64,000 nucleotides of DNA from Melitaea cinxia (lineage: Eukaryota > Arthropoda > Insecta > Lepidoptera > Nymphalidae), in contig NC_059404.1 in assembly GCF_905220565.1 (NCBI RefSeq), forward strand, positions 6,724,472 through 6,788,471, written 5' to 3'. The notes below the pieces were generated by a model, which worked only from the letters and a program-made list of their open reading frames with translations, had not been told where the DNA came from and ran no database searches. Shown one piece after another: positions 23,001-36,900 of the stretch (positions are counted from its first letter, which is position 1; every line of letters begins with the position of its first letter). A program made the position numbers and the translations under genes.

Positions 23001-26000
23001 AAAAATGAGCTCTATATTTATTACGATAAGGTGTGCATTCGTTCAAAAAGCTGTTGCTTTATAAACGAGCTTTCGGAAAGAAGAAACGGGTCCATACAAA
23101 CAGGCAGGCACCTTTATAAATACTTGGCGCGGCAACCATGTTGCTGTGAGCGCCAATCAGAGCATTCCGCCGAGAGAGAATAATATGGCGGATAGCTATG
23201 GGCATTATCACTCCCTATTATTATATCAGATTAAGGAACGGCCGTAACGTAACTTATGGATCTTGGACTGCATTCAAATTGTTTAAAACCAGTGCAGGTG
23301 ATTGAACTTATTATTTAAAAAATATATGAATTCAACAAGAAAAACATTTTTAGAGCTCTTTGACTTTTTTCATATTTGTATAGTAAACTAAATATATGTA
23401 GCACTATCTTAAAAATTTTGGAAATAAAATAATTTTATTTTTAAATAATATTTTTCAGTGTCATCAAATTGGACAGGAAGAATTGATATAAATGAAAATT
23501 TCGTAATGAAAGCGAGGTGTTTACACATAAATAATAAATAAAGTTTATAGCAAATTAATGTATTCTAATAGAGAGATAACAGACTGAATATGAGTGCAAG
23601 TGAATATATACTGGTACACACTTGATAAGTCTGAAACATAGGAACAGATGTTTGGGTTGAACGACCCTCGCGACGATGCGCTCGCGCGTCTCTCTCTCTC
23701 TCCGTCTGTTGACTTATTTATGCGCCTACGCATGTAATCAATGTAAGAAGAGAGATATTTTATTAGCTAAAGTTATGGAACGTTATTGACGTTTTGACAA
23801 CCAGGTAATGAATTTATGTAAGCGTATCAAATGCCTGATTCATTATGACGTCCACATCGTATTATGTTGTCGTTTCGATTATGCAAATAAATAATTTTGG
23901 ATAATGTCACACTCTTGAAAATTAAGTTAATATTTTTTTATTATTTACCTTTTGTCTTTATAATCTGACAATCAAGATAGATAATGCCTTAGTTTTTTTT
24001 TTTTAACGCGGTCTAATAACAATGTTAATAGACAGGTTAAAGAGCCGTGGAATACCTACCGGAGGTGATTTAAGGAAATTACATCATAAAAGCAGTGAGT
24101 AGGTACCTAAAAGAAAAAAGGGGCTAGGGTGCGGCATCTTTCAAAGACATTATTATAAAATGTACCAATTTAAATTCAAACGTGAAGACCGCCTTATATT
24201 CGGATTATAATGTAACAGGCAAAACGAATTGGAATGGAAACACAACCTAACATTATAAGGATTCGATTGGATCAGGTGGGAGCGAATTAAGTGAGGGGGA
24301 TCACACGTTAAATCAAAAATATAACATAAACCCCAACTTTATTCAAAATCAACCGAACCGGTGAACTACGTACCGCAGTATATTTTTGGTATGAATGTAT
24401 AGATTGTTTTATTTTTATTTTTTTTATTTTTTTTTAAGTTTTAACATCTATAGGCTCTTGAGTGCCTATGGCTTTTTTTATTTACATTTTAATTTTCAAG
24501 CGTTGAGGCGTATTATTTTCAACATTGCATGCTTCAAATTACGAACTAAAGCTTATTTTCTCTAATTCGATGGTGAGTCCAAAACTGACCGTGAGAGATA
24601 TATATACCTATATATACATATACATGTAGGTTAATAATTAAGATAATTATTTACGATTATGTTTTTTTTTAAATGCTACATGGTCCATTACTATTTTATA
24701 ACACACTACATGCTTTATACTTTACATGTATAACTCTACATTGTTAATTTACTGCATTGTCGACGGCCACTCTCATTTTTCTAAAATACTCTTTTATTAA
24801 ATATTATTTTATACAAACTTTTTTTGGCAATATCAAACACAAAAAAGAATTATCCAACATTTATTATTTTATTAGGTACATATGAGTGGTTCATTTTTAT
24901 TTACATAGAAATACAGAAACCAGCTACATACAAATTTTGTTTAAATTTCTTTAAAAAACGAATAAAACCTAAGGGCACGTTTTAAAAGTCACAAGAAATA
25001 CTAGATACATAGCTATGTAGTAGGTAGGTATATTTTACTGCTACCTTTTCTTAAATTGGAATAGCAGAGTCGGGTCGACGGCGAGAGTTACAAGTTTAAC
25101 AGTAAAAACTTTCTTTGTTATCCGATACTATCGGCAATGGAACTCTTTCATTTGCTTCGAACGTCCTATTTCAGAGGGATAATAGCAAACAACACGGATT
25201 AAATGACAATTCAGACCAGCGACAAAATATTGTACTCACTCAAATAATAACTTTGTAAAAGAATAATAAAAGTAAATTTAATTAATGTTATCAAAATAGC
25301 TCGCTTAATGAAAAAAATTTCAAAGCTTTCGTTGATTAGATTTTCTTTTACAAGGAATGTGTTAATTATTTCTCATTAAATTATATTAAACATGCTAAAA
25401 ACAAAATAAACTTATATTATTTACGAATTTATACTATACTTTACGATCAAAATACGATTTAAGTAAATATTTTTACTTGACCTAAGTATATTAATATTTT
25501 AAAAAACTTAAGCAATGTAACTTAATATATAAAATCAACGAACTCAATCATCTATAATATAAACGAAACTCAACTTTAATAACATAGTTATCTTCCATTT
25601 TAAATCCTTGTTTTTATAACCATCACTAATATATTTCTAAGGCAGGCGAAGACCCGGATTCCTCTGCCTCAGGCTACAATTACAAAATATTCCGGAACGT
25701 TCCAATTAAAACGTTTATCCGCAAAATTCCGAGCCAGCAAACTTTACAGATTCAACAGTAATGGCTTCGCGAATTCTTTGGATATCTCACTCGCAAATGT
25801 TCTTTATTCTAACTTTAAGAGAATTGTTATTATCTTGATAAGTCGGGATGAAATATCTTAACTCATACTACCTAATTTAAAAATTTTCTTTTAAGGATTT
25901 TTTAACTTATTAAAAATATCTCTTAATATATAAATTCACATATCTTTTTAAACCTAAATTTTGGCATGAATAGTACCTACGGTCAATTATTATCATATTG

Positions 26001-29000
26001 ATTAACAGTGTTTATCGGTTGGCTCAAGGGAATCAGGTACTATTAACATTAATTAATAATACAGAGATCTTATTTTAAATACTAAAGTATCAGTTACTTG
26101 GAATTTGACTTTAAAATGTTATAAAGTTTTTTTTTTTCAATTTTTTTATAAATAGCGATTTAATAAATGGTCACAAAAATTTCACAGGGCATATGTTTTT
26201 TTAGAACGGTTTAATAAAAAGAAACTTTCAACATAAGTATGTCGCATGAGGCGAGAAAGAAATTCCTTATAATCCCAGAGGCGTCAGTCTCAGCACGAAC
26301 CGACAATATTTAACTAAAAGTAATAATATAAAACAATATACCCTTAAGAGTTCGCTACATAAAGTTCGCCCCGAGAATAAATGGATTACTTATGTCCGCG
26401 GCGCGCCATCTAGTGGGGGGTACAAGAAACAGTATGAGTTATTGTTATTGCAGGATTTTCCCGCTTCCGATATGTTTTCACTTACACCCCTCTTGTACGG
26501 AAACTCATAAAAATCTAAACGAAATATTCTATTGAATTGCTCGTGTTTTAAGGTACAAATGCGGTTGGGGACATGGAAAAATTCTTTCTTCTTACATTCA
26601 AATAAGGCACTGTACGTAAATAAATTACTAAGGGGCGTTTTGTAGCTTTATCTAATACAATTAAATTAAGAACATTAAATAAATAAAACATAGTTGTAAA
26701 AATGTGTAATCGGCAGTTCGATAAAATTATTAAATTAGGTACCTACTATGGTATGCAGTAGCATATTAAACTTAAAACATTAAAAACAAGACATTGTAAA
26801 AATCAAATTAATTTAATGTATTTTTATTTATTTTCTCAGGTACCAAAAATATCAAAAACTTCAAACGCACAGTTTTATATTTAATTAACTCAAACTTTAC
26901 TCAAAAATACCAGCTTTTATTTTAAATAAATGATTTTAAGTACGATCCATAAAACCACGACAGTAGGTAGCGTAATACTCGTATATTTTTTCAATTTTAA
27001 TTACAAAACATATGACAGAACCAAGCAATATAAGTATTTAAATTCGCAATTACATTTGCCAGCCCGCCAGATGCTTTTACTCTATTTTAATAAAGAAATA
27101 GTGACGATAGGCTATATATATGCTATTTTTTTATTATAACGAGCAGTTAAAAACATACAATCAGCTAGAAAACCACTTCACGTTAATTGTACCGGTTTCA
27201 TATAGCAAGAACTGAGGCTTATTAGGGGGCCGTAAATACAGCGGACGTATATATCATGGGCGCGGAACACCCGCGTTGAACGCTACCGGCTACCAATTGC
27301 ATCATCGTCTAATTGTTGAATGGTTGTGATTGTGGGTAGTTAGGAACTTATTAGTGAAGTGTGATTAAGGCATTATTTATAATTGTGTATGCGTGTTTGT
27401 TTTATACACCGAATATAGAAAAAAATAGTTTAAAAAAAGGTACTTAATTTATATGTAGATAGTATAGGTATAATATAATTAAAATGAACTGATAACGATT
27501 TGTGTTTATAATTATATCATCGTTTCTCGTCGTTGTATAGAAAATTGTGTATTTAAAAAATCGAAACGTAACATTTTATACACAAAAGTGTTATAATTTT
27601 TTTTTGTAGGTGTTTGCGTAATTCTCAAATAAATAATTATAACTACATTCTACATACCTAAAATAAATATTTGTTGTAATATAAAAACGTGAATGCGATA
27701 ATTATAATAATACTTACATATTTTTCATAATTCATCAAATTTAATATAATTATACAATTATTCTTAACAAAGTAACGACCATTGTTAAGTAATAAAACAT
27801 CATAATTGCAATTCATACACGATACATTCATTAAGCATTTCGTTCGTTAAAACAAATGCCTAACTTTATAATCACCGAATAATTTACAATCTGTTCACAT
27901 GAGAATTAACTTTATTATAAATTAAATTACCATAATGTATTAAAGGCTAAAAGAGCCGAATATGGTATTACTACCTTATAAAAAGACTATGTACCAGACC
28001 ACACACAGCGAACTTAGATTAATTTCAGATTGAGTTAGCTTAAAAAAATCTTAATTTAATGCAACATCCATTAGGCAGCTATAAAACGTCTTTGATATTA
28101 GTTGAGATTGTTTTTTAATACCAAAAAATGTTAGGTCTCTTAACGTTTTATATAGTAAGTAGGTATTTAATGTTACAGGTCGTTAAACGCGAACACAAAT
28201 TTTTATTAAATTAGCCAATCGAAACAAATTAGACTACTTATAGTGTAACTAATTATATCTTTGGTGTATCTCTTGTTACTTATTACAAATCAGATGTCTA
28301 ATACACTTATCTACACGTCGAGAGAGTTAAGATATTAATCTACTAGAGTATGTACATGAGATCTGTTCGTTAATTAGACATATGTTCTGATGTGAATCTC
28401 CAAACATAGTTTGAAGAAAAATTGTTAAATTGTTACAATATTTGTTAAGTTTTTAATTATTTTTAAAATCACTAGCCTAGTTGGGTATCATATTGTTAAA
28501 TTTATAGACATAATCTATACTTAACGAAACGAAACTGTACAATATAAATATAGATGAACTTTCATCATCCTAATTTAGTAACTAATATATATTGTTTTTT
28601 GTTAAAGGTATTTTCGCCTTTAAAATGCGAAAACGGAATTTATATTAACGCATATTTAAAATAAATTATAAACATAAAAATAATTTAGAGGTCGTATATA
28701 AATACCTTAAAGTATTTCCATAGCTATCTGGTTTTCAAACACGACCAAAAACTGGCTTGACGCCAGCCGTCGCGTACGCATTTCCGCGCCATGTTTTCTT
28801 TTACTTTACTACATAAAATAGTAACATGGACTAGTAATAACTTATACATTATAACAGAACACACTACTTTCACGTTTAAAATCTTAAGCTGTACTGACTT
28901 TGCGATGCACAGCTTTCTCTTTACTAGCAAAAAACTAATTTGAATTCTTATACAAAATTGGACCGGCCCAGCATTGTTAGAAACGCATGCACGCCTTTAA

Positions 29001-29558
29001 ATTTTCTTTGTGATAAGCGTTTTTGTTTTGTACTGTTTTAAAGATTTCGTAATACGAAAAATTTAATAACGTTATTGATAAATATATTTTGTGTAAATTA
29101 AATTGTGTCACTCATATTCATCTACCATTCTACCTATAGAGTTTTTTTTTTAAATTAAATTATGAATAAAATACCTATTTAAAATTTGGTTATTATGTGA
29201 TTCTCTACAGCGTTTTAATATTTGCCAACATCACAGGCCTTTAAGTACAATTTTGTATTAATGACTTAATATTAAGGAGAGGGAGTATAATTTAAAAAAA
29301 AATAACTGTAATAAATTTAAGTTAATTCTGTTTAGACTAATTCGAGTAGGTACATAGTTTAGAAGTTCTAAATATTACAATCCTTATTTAAGTTCGGAAT
29401 AACTTGAGAGGTTTTATAAAATTGCGTTTTTACCGAATTTAAAAAAAAAATTGGCAGCTCTACCTATCGACACAAATTGTTGTAAAACAAAATGCTAACA
29501 GTCAAGGAAAGACAGCAAACATGTTTCAAGTTAAATAAGTTTTTCAAGTATTTTATCT
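20072..29558. other. 9.5-kb AT-rich noncoding stretch
   Basis: No supported coding exon, RNA gene or repeat. GC-richer islets lie at about 21720-21900 (with a TATAAA at 21865-21870), 23100-23250, 23640-23730 (a TCTCTCTCTCTCTC GAGA-factor-like tract), 26390-26420 (CTCF-type motif) and 27225-27330 (with a TATATATC and a TTTACGGCC-type site). Such islets in Hox-adjacent DNA are enhancer or boundary candidates only. Confidence 0.5.
26405..26416 (-). promoter_or_regulatory. CTCF-type motif in the intergenic desert
   Basis: Read on the minus strand the site is CCACTAGATGGC, a strong match to the CTCF core, followed by GCGC. It has the same orientation as the two Abd-B sites and is a candidate boundary element. 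Confidence 0.45.
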
Positions 29559-29561
29559 GTA

Positions 29562-30010
29562 ACCGACTTCAAAAAAATGAGGAGGTTACTCAATTCGACC
29601 GTATATATATATATATATATATATTTCTCTGTGTTAGGGGATAACTCCGTCGTTTATAAACCGATTTTGATAATTCTTTTTTTGTTGGAAAGGAGATATC
29701 CTTAGTTTGGTACCATGATAAGAAAATCAGGATCTGATGATGGGATCCAAAAGAAATCGAGGGAAACTCTCGAAAATCCATATAACTTTTTACTGGGTGT
29801 ACCGATTTTGATGATTTTTTATTTAATCGAAAGCCGATGTTTATTATGTGGTCACATTTAAATTTAACCGAGATCTGATCACAACTTTTGGAGTAATCTT
29901 TGATAATGCGTATTTACTTGACTATTTTTTCGTCTACCTACGTTGTAGGTTATTACTCGTCGATGAAATTGAAGGGATTTTTTCGTTTGCCAGCAAACAC
30001 AATTATTATC
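29562..30010 (+). mobile_element. 'ACCGACTTC' dispersed repeat, intermediate copy
   Basis: Starts AACCGACTTCAAAAAAATGA and ends CGTTTGCCAGCAAACACAAT, including the terminal palindrome GTTTGCCAGCAAAC. It contains a TA microsatellite (about 29603-29624) near its left end. No duplication is evident. Confidence 0.62.
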
Positions 30011-30571
30011 GTTTCAATATTTAAAAAAAAAAAGAAAAAACTTATACAATACTATTTTATTCGGGCAGGGTATTTAATTAAATGTTTCAATTATAAGTAT
30101 AATTTTAAGCAATCATTGCCACATTGACGACATAATAATAAAATCAACAAATAGCATAAAATTAGTTTTTTAAATTCTAACTAGAATTAAAATTGAATAT
30201 TATCCATCAAATTTTATTGATTTTAAAAATTTAGTAATATATACCTTCAGTATTTTATTTCGTATGATATTGGGGAATAATTAGATTATCAGTTTGTAAA
30301 TGTATGTCTCTCGCTTTAAAGAGGTTGGTAATTATTTATTTTTTGTAAGTACAATATTAGAAATATGCCAACCATATCTAGGAAAATATATTACCTTTTT
30401 ATTACACCTCCATAGGAACTCTGCATGCTGATCTATCATAGTTAATATATAAAACGTTACTAGTTACTTATTGGGTTGCTTGCTTTTTTGTTGCACGCAA
30501 TATTTATTCAATGAATAAAATACTAAAATAAAAACAATAGCATTTCTTAATATAAAGCTCAATTCTTACAC

Positions 30572-30905
30572 GCTTCAGCCTGTAATATATCCCGCTGCTG
30601 AGCATGGACCTCTTTCCCTATGTAGGGCAACGATCAGAGCTTAATCCACCACAATACTTCAATGCGGATTGGCGGATATATTCCCTACTATGAGTAAAGA
30701 TCGCTATCAGGTGTACATGATAACGACCTGGACTTAACGTGCTCGCCGAGGCACGGTGGGGAGACCCACAAGGACTGAACAAACACCCAGATCACGGCAA
30801 AAATCTACATGGCCAATGCAAATGTTTGTCATGTGCGTGGTTCGAACCCGCAACCGCCAGCGCACAGCCACAATCCAGTGCTGTGACCGTTGCGCCAACG
30901 CGTCG
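30572..30905 (-). mobile_element. Full-length tRNA-derived SINE (334 bp)
   Basis: Identical 12-bp duplications CAATTCTTACAC at 30560-30571 and 30906-30917 flank a minus-strand copy of the same family as 19712-20061. The tRNA head lies at the right (minus-strand GGTTCGAACCA B box near 30838-30848, GTTGGCGCAACGG near 30889-30901). Point differences from the other copy suggest separate insertion events. Confidence 0.87.
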
Positions 30906-30917
30906 CAATTCTTACAC

Positions 30918-33900
30918 ACAAAAAAAAAATACATGCTTTGCCTATCTTTACTCGGCTGGGAAGGCATTCCTGTTATTAATCAAATACAAATTTATTTTAT
31001 AGTAATGAAATTACTCAAACAACTTTATTGACTGGTAGTAATATGTGGTTATTGTATTATTTTACTATTTAAATCTTAATGTTTTACTTTACGAGCAAAT
31101 AACTGTAACTGATAATGAAGCTGCTGAGATTATGCATGCTTAAATCAACCTATAGGCACATTAATTTATTAAACAATATATCAATAGTGCTAATGAAATA
31201 TGTATTTTATTTTAACTTCCGGAAGTCATATTATATCAATCTTAAATTTTATTTTCCATTCTGTTAAAATCATGTGAGTTTTTCGTACACAAAATAATTA
31301 GACATGCTTAATGTTTTTTCAATAGGTCATACCTAATTCATTGTCTGCACCAAATTTTATGGTTAGCGCCATCTATCTTCTTTTCCTCAAACTTCTATAA
31401 ACTTTGATTCTATCCGAATCTTACTGTCCATAATAAATGTATCTAGGTATGTATATGTGGTATATACATAAAGATACCAGCGTAAAGTATCTATTTAAAT
31501 TTGTTATGCAAATCTTTTTGTTACGAAATTAAAATTTGAAATATTGTTAATGAAATTCCTTTGTCTTTCCATCGTCAAAAAAACATGCTAATTAATGTAA
31601 AATACACAGAATATGTAGTGTAGGTTAAATTTAAAATTCATTTATTTTACTTTATGCTGTTGATACAAACAATATACATTTCTATACATTAAAATATAGG
31701 TACTTAATGTAGTATGTATTAAATAATTCGTATTAAAAACTTAAATTAAAAATTCACGTAAGTTTTCCTTGGACTTGTAGAGACGATACAGAAATGTTTC
31801 AAAAGCGCCATCTCTGTAACGTTTTTTGAACTATGTGGTCTAACAAGCAACATAAATTGTCAACCTTTTTTATTTTTTCATTTTCTATTTTATTTTTATT
31901 TATTTTATTATATTCTATTTTTATTTTATACTTTGAATGTTGAAATTTAATAGATTCAAAAAAAGATTTACAAAGAACTGTTTCCTCAGCTTTAGCTTTT
32001 TGAAGCGTAATAGGTGTTATTATTTAGCAACGGTATGTAGAGACATGAAAACTACCCAATACCAATTTTAATATCAATTAAGACCACTAAAATGAATAAT
32101 TAAATCAGAATGAATATTATATGAATATTATAAATCAAAAGGATATATATTATATTAAACTATTTTTTTTTAATAGATTTTGGGTGAAGAAAATACCTAT
32201 GATGATAAATATTGTGCTGCATCAAATCGTCAATATCTGATTTCGAACTTTTTACTACTTTGGCAGTCAGCTGTATGATTTAGTTGCCAATTGTCGTTAT
32301 AAATAATTAATCACATCCATTTTGACGAGTACATATTGAGTGTTTGTTTTGTTAAGAAATTATTCACACCAACCTGAGTGCTTAATGACCTTGTAATATA
32401 AATATATCAATAGCGATTACGGTCAAAACATTATTTATTGTTATATAAAAAAAAAACTCTTAAAAAATTTAAAAATCTTATTTACCTATAACTTTAACAT
32501 TTATAATTAAATACTCGAAATATTTCAGTTTTAAATATATCATATGCTATTAAACAACAAAAACTAATCTTTCTTAAATATTTTTCATATTTTATTTAGT
32601 GCACAACATCTGATCCGATAAACCCTCCCTCACGCGAGTAAAATTAAGCTCACACATTGACAAAAGCTTTGTGTGTGTGCTCGAAAATTCAGGTGCCATA
32701 CCCGTTCTCTTCGCCGCCATGTTTGATTATCCGCCGTCTCTTTCTAACACAGAGAAAACTATACGTGCAGTATGAATTGAAAAATGTAATGCTATCTCGC
32801 TCGTTCGTAGTAGTCGTATCGATAGCAGATTGGGTTCTTTTGATTTGAGTAGGGGAATGAAAAGTTTAAAAGTTCCGCATGACGATGGCGATGGCGGGCC
32901 GTTCATATGTGAACAGTATTAGAAAATGTCTTCTTGTAATTTGGGATCAATTTTATATTGAATTTGGGTTATTTATCGAATATTTTTGTAGTTTTATGTT
33001 ACAAATAATATTAATAAATTACAAATAATAAATATCTCACCTTTTCGGCAGCGTCTTGCTTATATTTTAAAGCCTTCCTTATTAAACCATTTTGGTAAGA
33101 TCTGAAACAAAAGATTATTAACTTAATTATTCAATAATTTAATTATTTCTGATATTAATCTACAAGAAGGTACATACCTACAAATAAATTGTAACTAGAT
33201 CAATTTTATAAGGCTTTTTTAGTTTGTTTGTAAAAAAAATTATGTTTACACGTTTCAAGTAGAATTAAACCAGTTTTAATAATATTTGTTACCTAAAATA
33301 CTATGATGCGTAAAGCTTAAGTAATGACTTGTACCTATTCATTATTATAATGTATTATATATAAAATAACCTATCTTATCTATCCTAAATAACCTATCTT
33401 GATTACCCCTGATTAAAAGGCGTTGTTAGAGTATTCGAGTAAAAATTAGGTACCTACCTATAAAACATTTAATAAAATATCTATAAAATAATTTGCGCTC
33501 TACCTCTTCAACCCGAACCGATTCTGTTTCTACGGTTAATATTAACTTGTGTAAAACTGTTATAAATTTTAAAAAAGAACAGTTATTAAAATTTTCTTAA
33601 CTACATTCTTTGACCAGACGTTTTACGTACCTATAGATATGTGAGTATATTCTATTGTTTATGGCAAGACTTTAAAATTATTTCAAATAATAAAGTCACA
33701 TAAATATATACTTCAAAATAAACTGAAATATATATTTAAATAACCTTTAGAAAGGGACGCAGGTGTTTCAGGCTAACCAACTCTCGTCATAAATTAACCC
33801 CGCGCTGCACTAACGTCGATTATTTACAGCCACATGATAATCTCTACTAAGTGCACATTACAGTACCTAGCCAGACCTTGCCACTTCACTTTATGGTAGG

Positions 33901-36900
33901 TTAAGCAAATATTAATGTAAATTTATGTATGTTTTAAAATAACTATAAACTTTCCTTGAACGGAGATTCCAGGCGTGTGGGTAAGAAAGTCACAAAAAAC
34001 ATATAGCGCTGCACCTACCCCTGAATATTATTATCTTCAAAAAAAAAGCTTGCGTTACACGCACAGTAGTTTTGAAGGTATTTCCAAATTGAGTGTCCCA
34101 TTTAATAAATTATAGATACTTTACAATATTGTCCCGCAGAATGATAACATGCCTACCGTTTTATTAAAAAAATTAGTTATGTACCTACTCATGTTTGGTT
34201 TTTATTATGTTTGGTACCATTGCATATTACCCAAATCAACTGACAATGATTTGACAGTTCAAAAACCTACACCAAAAAATTACGAAACTTTTTCAGGCAT
34301 ATCTTCAAAATTACGTATCCCTTTGCAAATTGCTCATAAAATAAAAGAATCGAAGGATCGCTTCCCTAACAAAAAGGCAAAAATTTAAATAGTAGCTACG
34401 TAGCAGCGCGCCTGCAACGTCGCAAGAAGTTATATCGCTCACAATAAAAAGTAATTTAGTAGCCTCGCGGAGGTCACGACGAGGGCCCGAGTCTCGGTCA
34501 CACAACCATGATTGATAACCAATAAACTAAATTTATTACGAGACCGCCATAAACGTGATCATGAATGGCTAATCATCTATTAATCGCAATTTAACGCATC
34601 GACACTGTCAAATAATACTCGAAAGAACAAGCGATAAAAGTTTATTACACCATATTCTGTAGCCCGTCTCGCCTACCCGGGCCTTAATTATTTACCCCGT
34701 GCTATAAAAATCCATTAAAGCACACGGAAGGACTTACAATAGTCCATAACCTACCGCAAAACTTTGACATTACTACGACTCAATTGTTTCAATGTTTATC
34801 AAATAAAATTTATAGTACCTAAGGTTACGAGTGCAGTGTGTATGGTCGTCGACCTTTAAATTGCCTGATTACGCATTTTTAATGGCTTAACGGGATTTGT
34901 TGATATTTTATGATTGCCGATAAGAGCTCGCTTATTGTTTCAATAGTACCGCTTGTAATTGTTAAACGTTTGGATGATTTTGCTGTTATTTGTGATAGGG
35001 GTTTAGAGATAACATTTTAATTTTTTTTTTGGAATATTCCTATTACAAAAACAGCTAACTTTTAGCACCGTAGGGATTTCTTAAAAAACTTATAACCAGT
35101 ACCTAATAGTCAAGTACCTACCTATCTACCACATAGCTCATTTCACGACAATTTACAGACTTACGATAACAATACATAATCTTGTAGACAATAACCATAC
35201 TATACATTATACCTATGAGTAGGTAAGTAAATAGAACGAGTACGAAATCTAAATTAGACGCGAGATTAGATAGATCGTAAGGAAGGCGCGCGATCCGTTC
35301 CATTCAAAGGCGTAACCGTATCGATCTTCCAAACACCGGTTGTTTAGTGATGTTGTAAATCAAATCATCAATTATTATCGACAAGCGTTTACACTCGTGA
35401 CGCCGCCATGTAAACAATCTGGACGTTGAAACTGCTACCTACGTTTTACGACTATTCAATTTGGGGGAAAATCGATTTTATTCGCTTGCTTTCTAATCGA
35501 TTCACGTATAAAGTTGCTCGTCGATTACGATAGCGTGTGTGTTTTAAATTTTTTTTAGACGAGGAAGTGGTTGGCGGATACGCGTGGTGGGATGTAGGGG
35601 CTGGATAAACAAGACGATGCTGGTGTGTTTGGATCTATGATTATTCAAAGTCGGGAAAAACTTTAATCTGCAGTCTCTCACGCAACTGTGACAATAAGAA
35701 TGTGAAAACACTTAGAAAAAACTAGTACCTACAGAAGTGATATAAAAAGGAAAGGTATGAATGTGATGCGTAGATTTTTGGGATATTTAATATTTTTTAC
35801 AGGAATTTTAAAATAGTTATATAAACAATATCTCCAGTTGCTCCTATGAAGAGTAATTAACTATTTATATTATTTATGGGTTAAATATTTTATACAAAAT
35901 TTTCAATTAAATATTAGCATATTTGCAATATTAATTATAAGCTGACTTTTCTATTCTAAAAGAAAAACTTCGTAAATTTTGTTGTTGAGTAAAAATTGTC
36001 CCTATAAACATTTTCGAGAAAAACCAATATTTAAAATAACGTAACTTACCATTCAATTATATAGATGCAATTGGGTGCTGTTAAAACACATATTATATAA
36101 AAAAAATAACACTTTAACACAAATCGAATTTACAAGCAAGCGTTCGCTGATGAGCTATCAACTAAACTGAAGCGATGTCCATCCACAATTGTATCACATA
36201 TTTATGCCGCTAACAAAACACTAACAAATTGATATGTTTATCTACAAAGGACAATAAATTCATTCAGCAGGGCCCACCCTTTAGCGGAGGGATCCACCCT
36301 TCTGATTAAAAAAAATTACAAAATATTTCATAAATAATAAAAAAGTCCGCGTCCCCCGTCTGGTCCCTAGCTATCATTGTCATAGATAATTTTGGTCGAC
36401 TCATAGTTCCGGCGCAATGGTCTGTAAAGCGCGAAAGATTGATGTTATATATTATTTATCATATTTATTTTTAGTAGATATATAAGTACCTACATCACTA
36501 AATAAATCGTGTGAAAATTTAAGAGAGATTTGCATAATAAGATTATGAAATCTCAATCACAAAGACAATGGAAAAAACCTTAGACTACTATATTATCAAA
36601 ATTATTCAACGTAGGTAGAAATAATATTATCTCATTGAAGTTAAAAATACTAATTTCATAAAAATAACAGCCCGCATCATTTCACACATTCCTACCCTTT
36701 TATATTATACATGGATGACGTCAATAAAATTAAATCAGGTTTTAACATTTAAAAAATAGGGGTATTCTATGTTTTAATTTCGATTGTGATAGTTTGATGG
36801 GAAAAGTTTTAATAGCTCCGAGCCCGTGTAATTGTAGTCGACGGCTAATTGGTCACGAGAGAACCGCGAAAGGGTGGAAAATAGGGAGGAGGCTTTTAGT

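Noticed and set aside
34149..34388. 79-codon frame with a hydrophobic start
   Set aside because: One hydrophobic run followed by Lys-rich sequence; no family resemblance and no supporting promoter or splice evidence. Kept as unproven.
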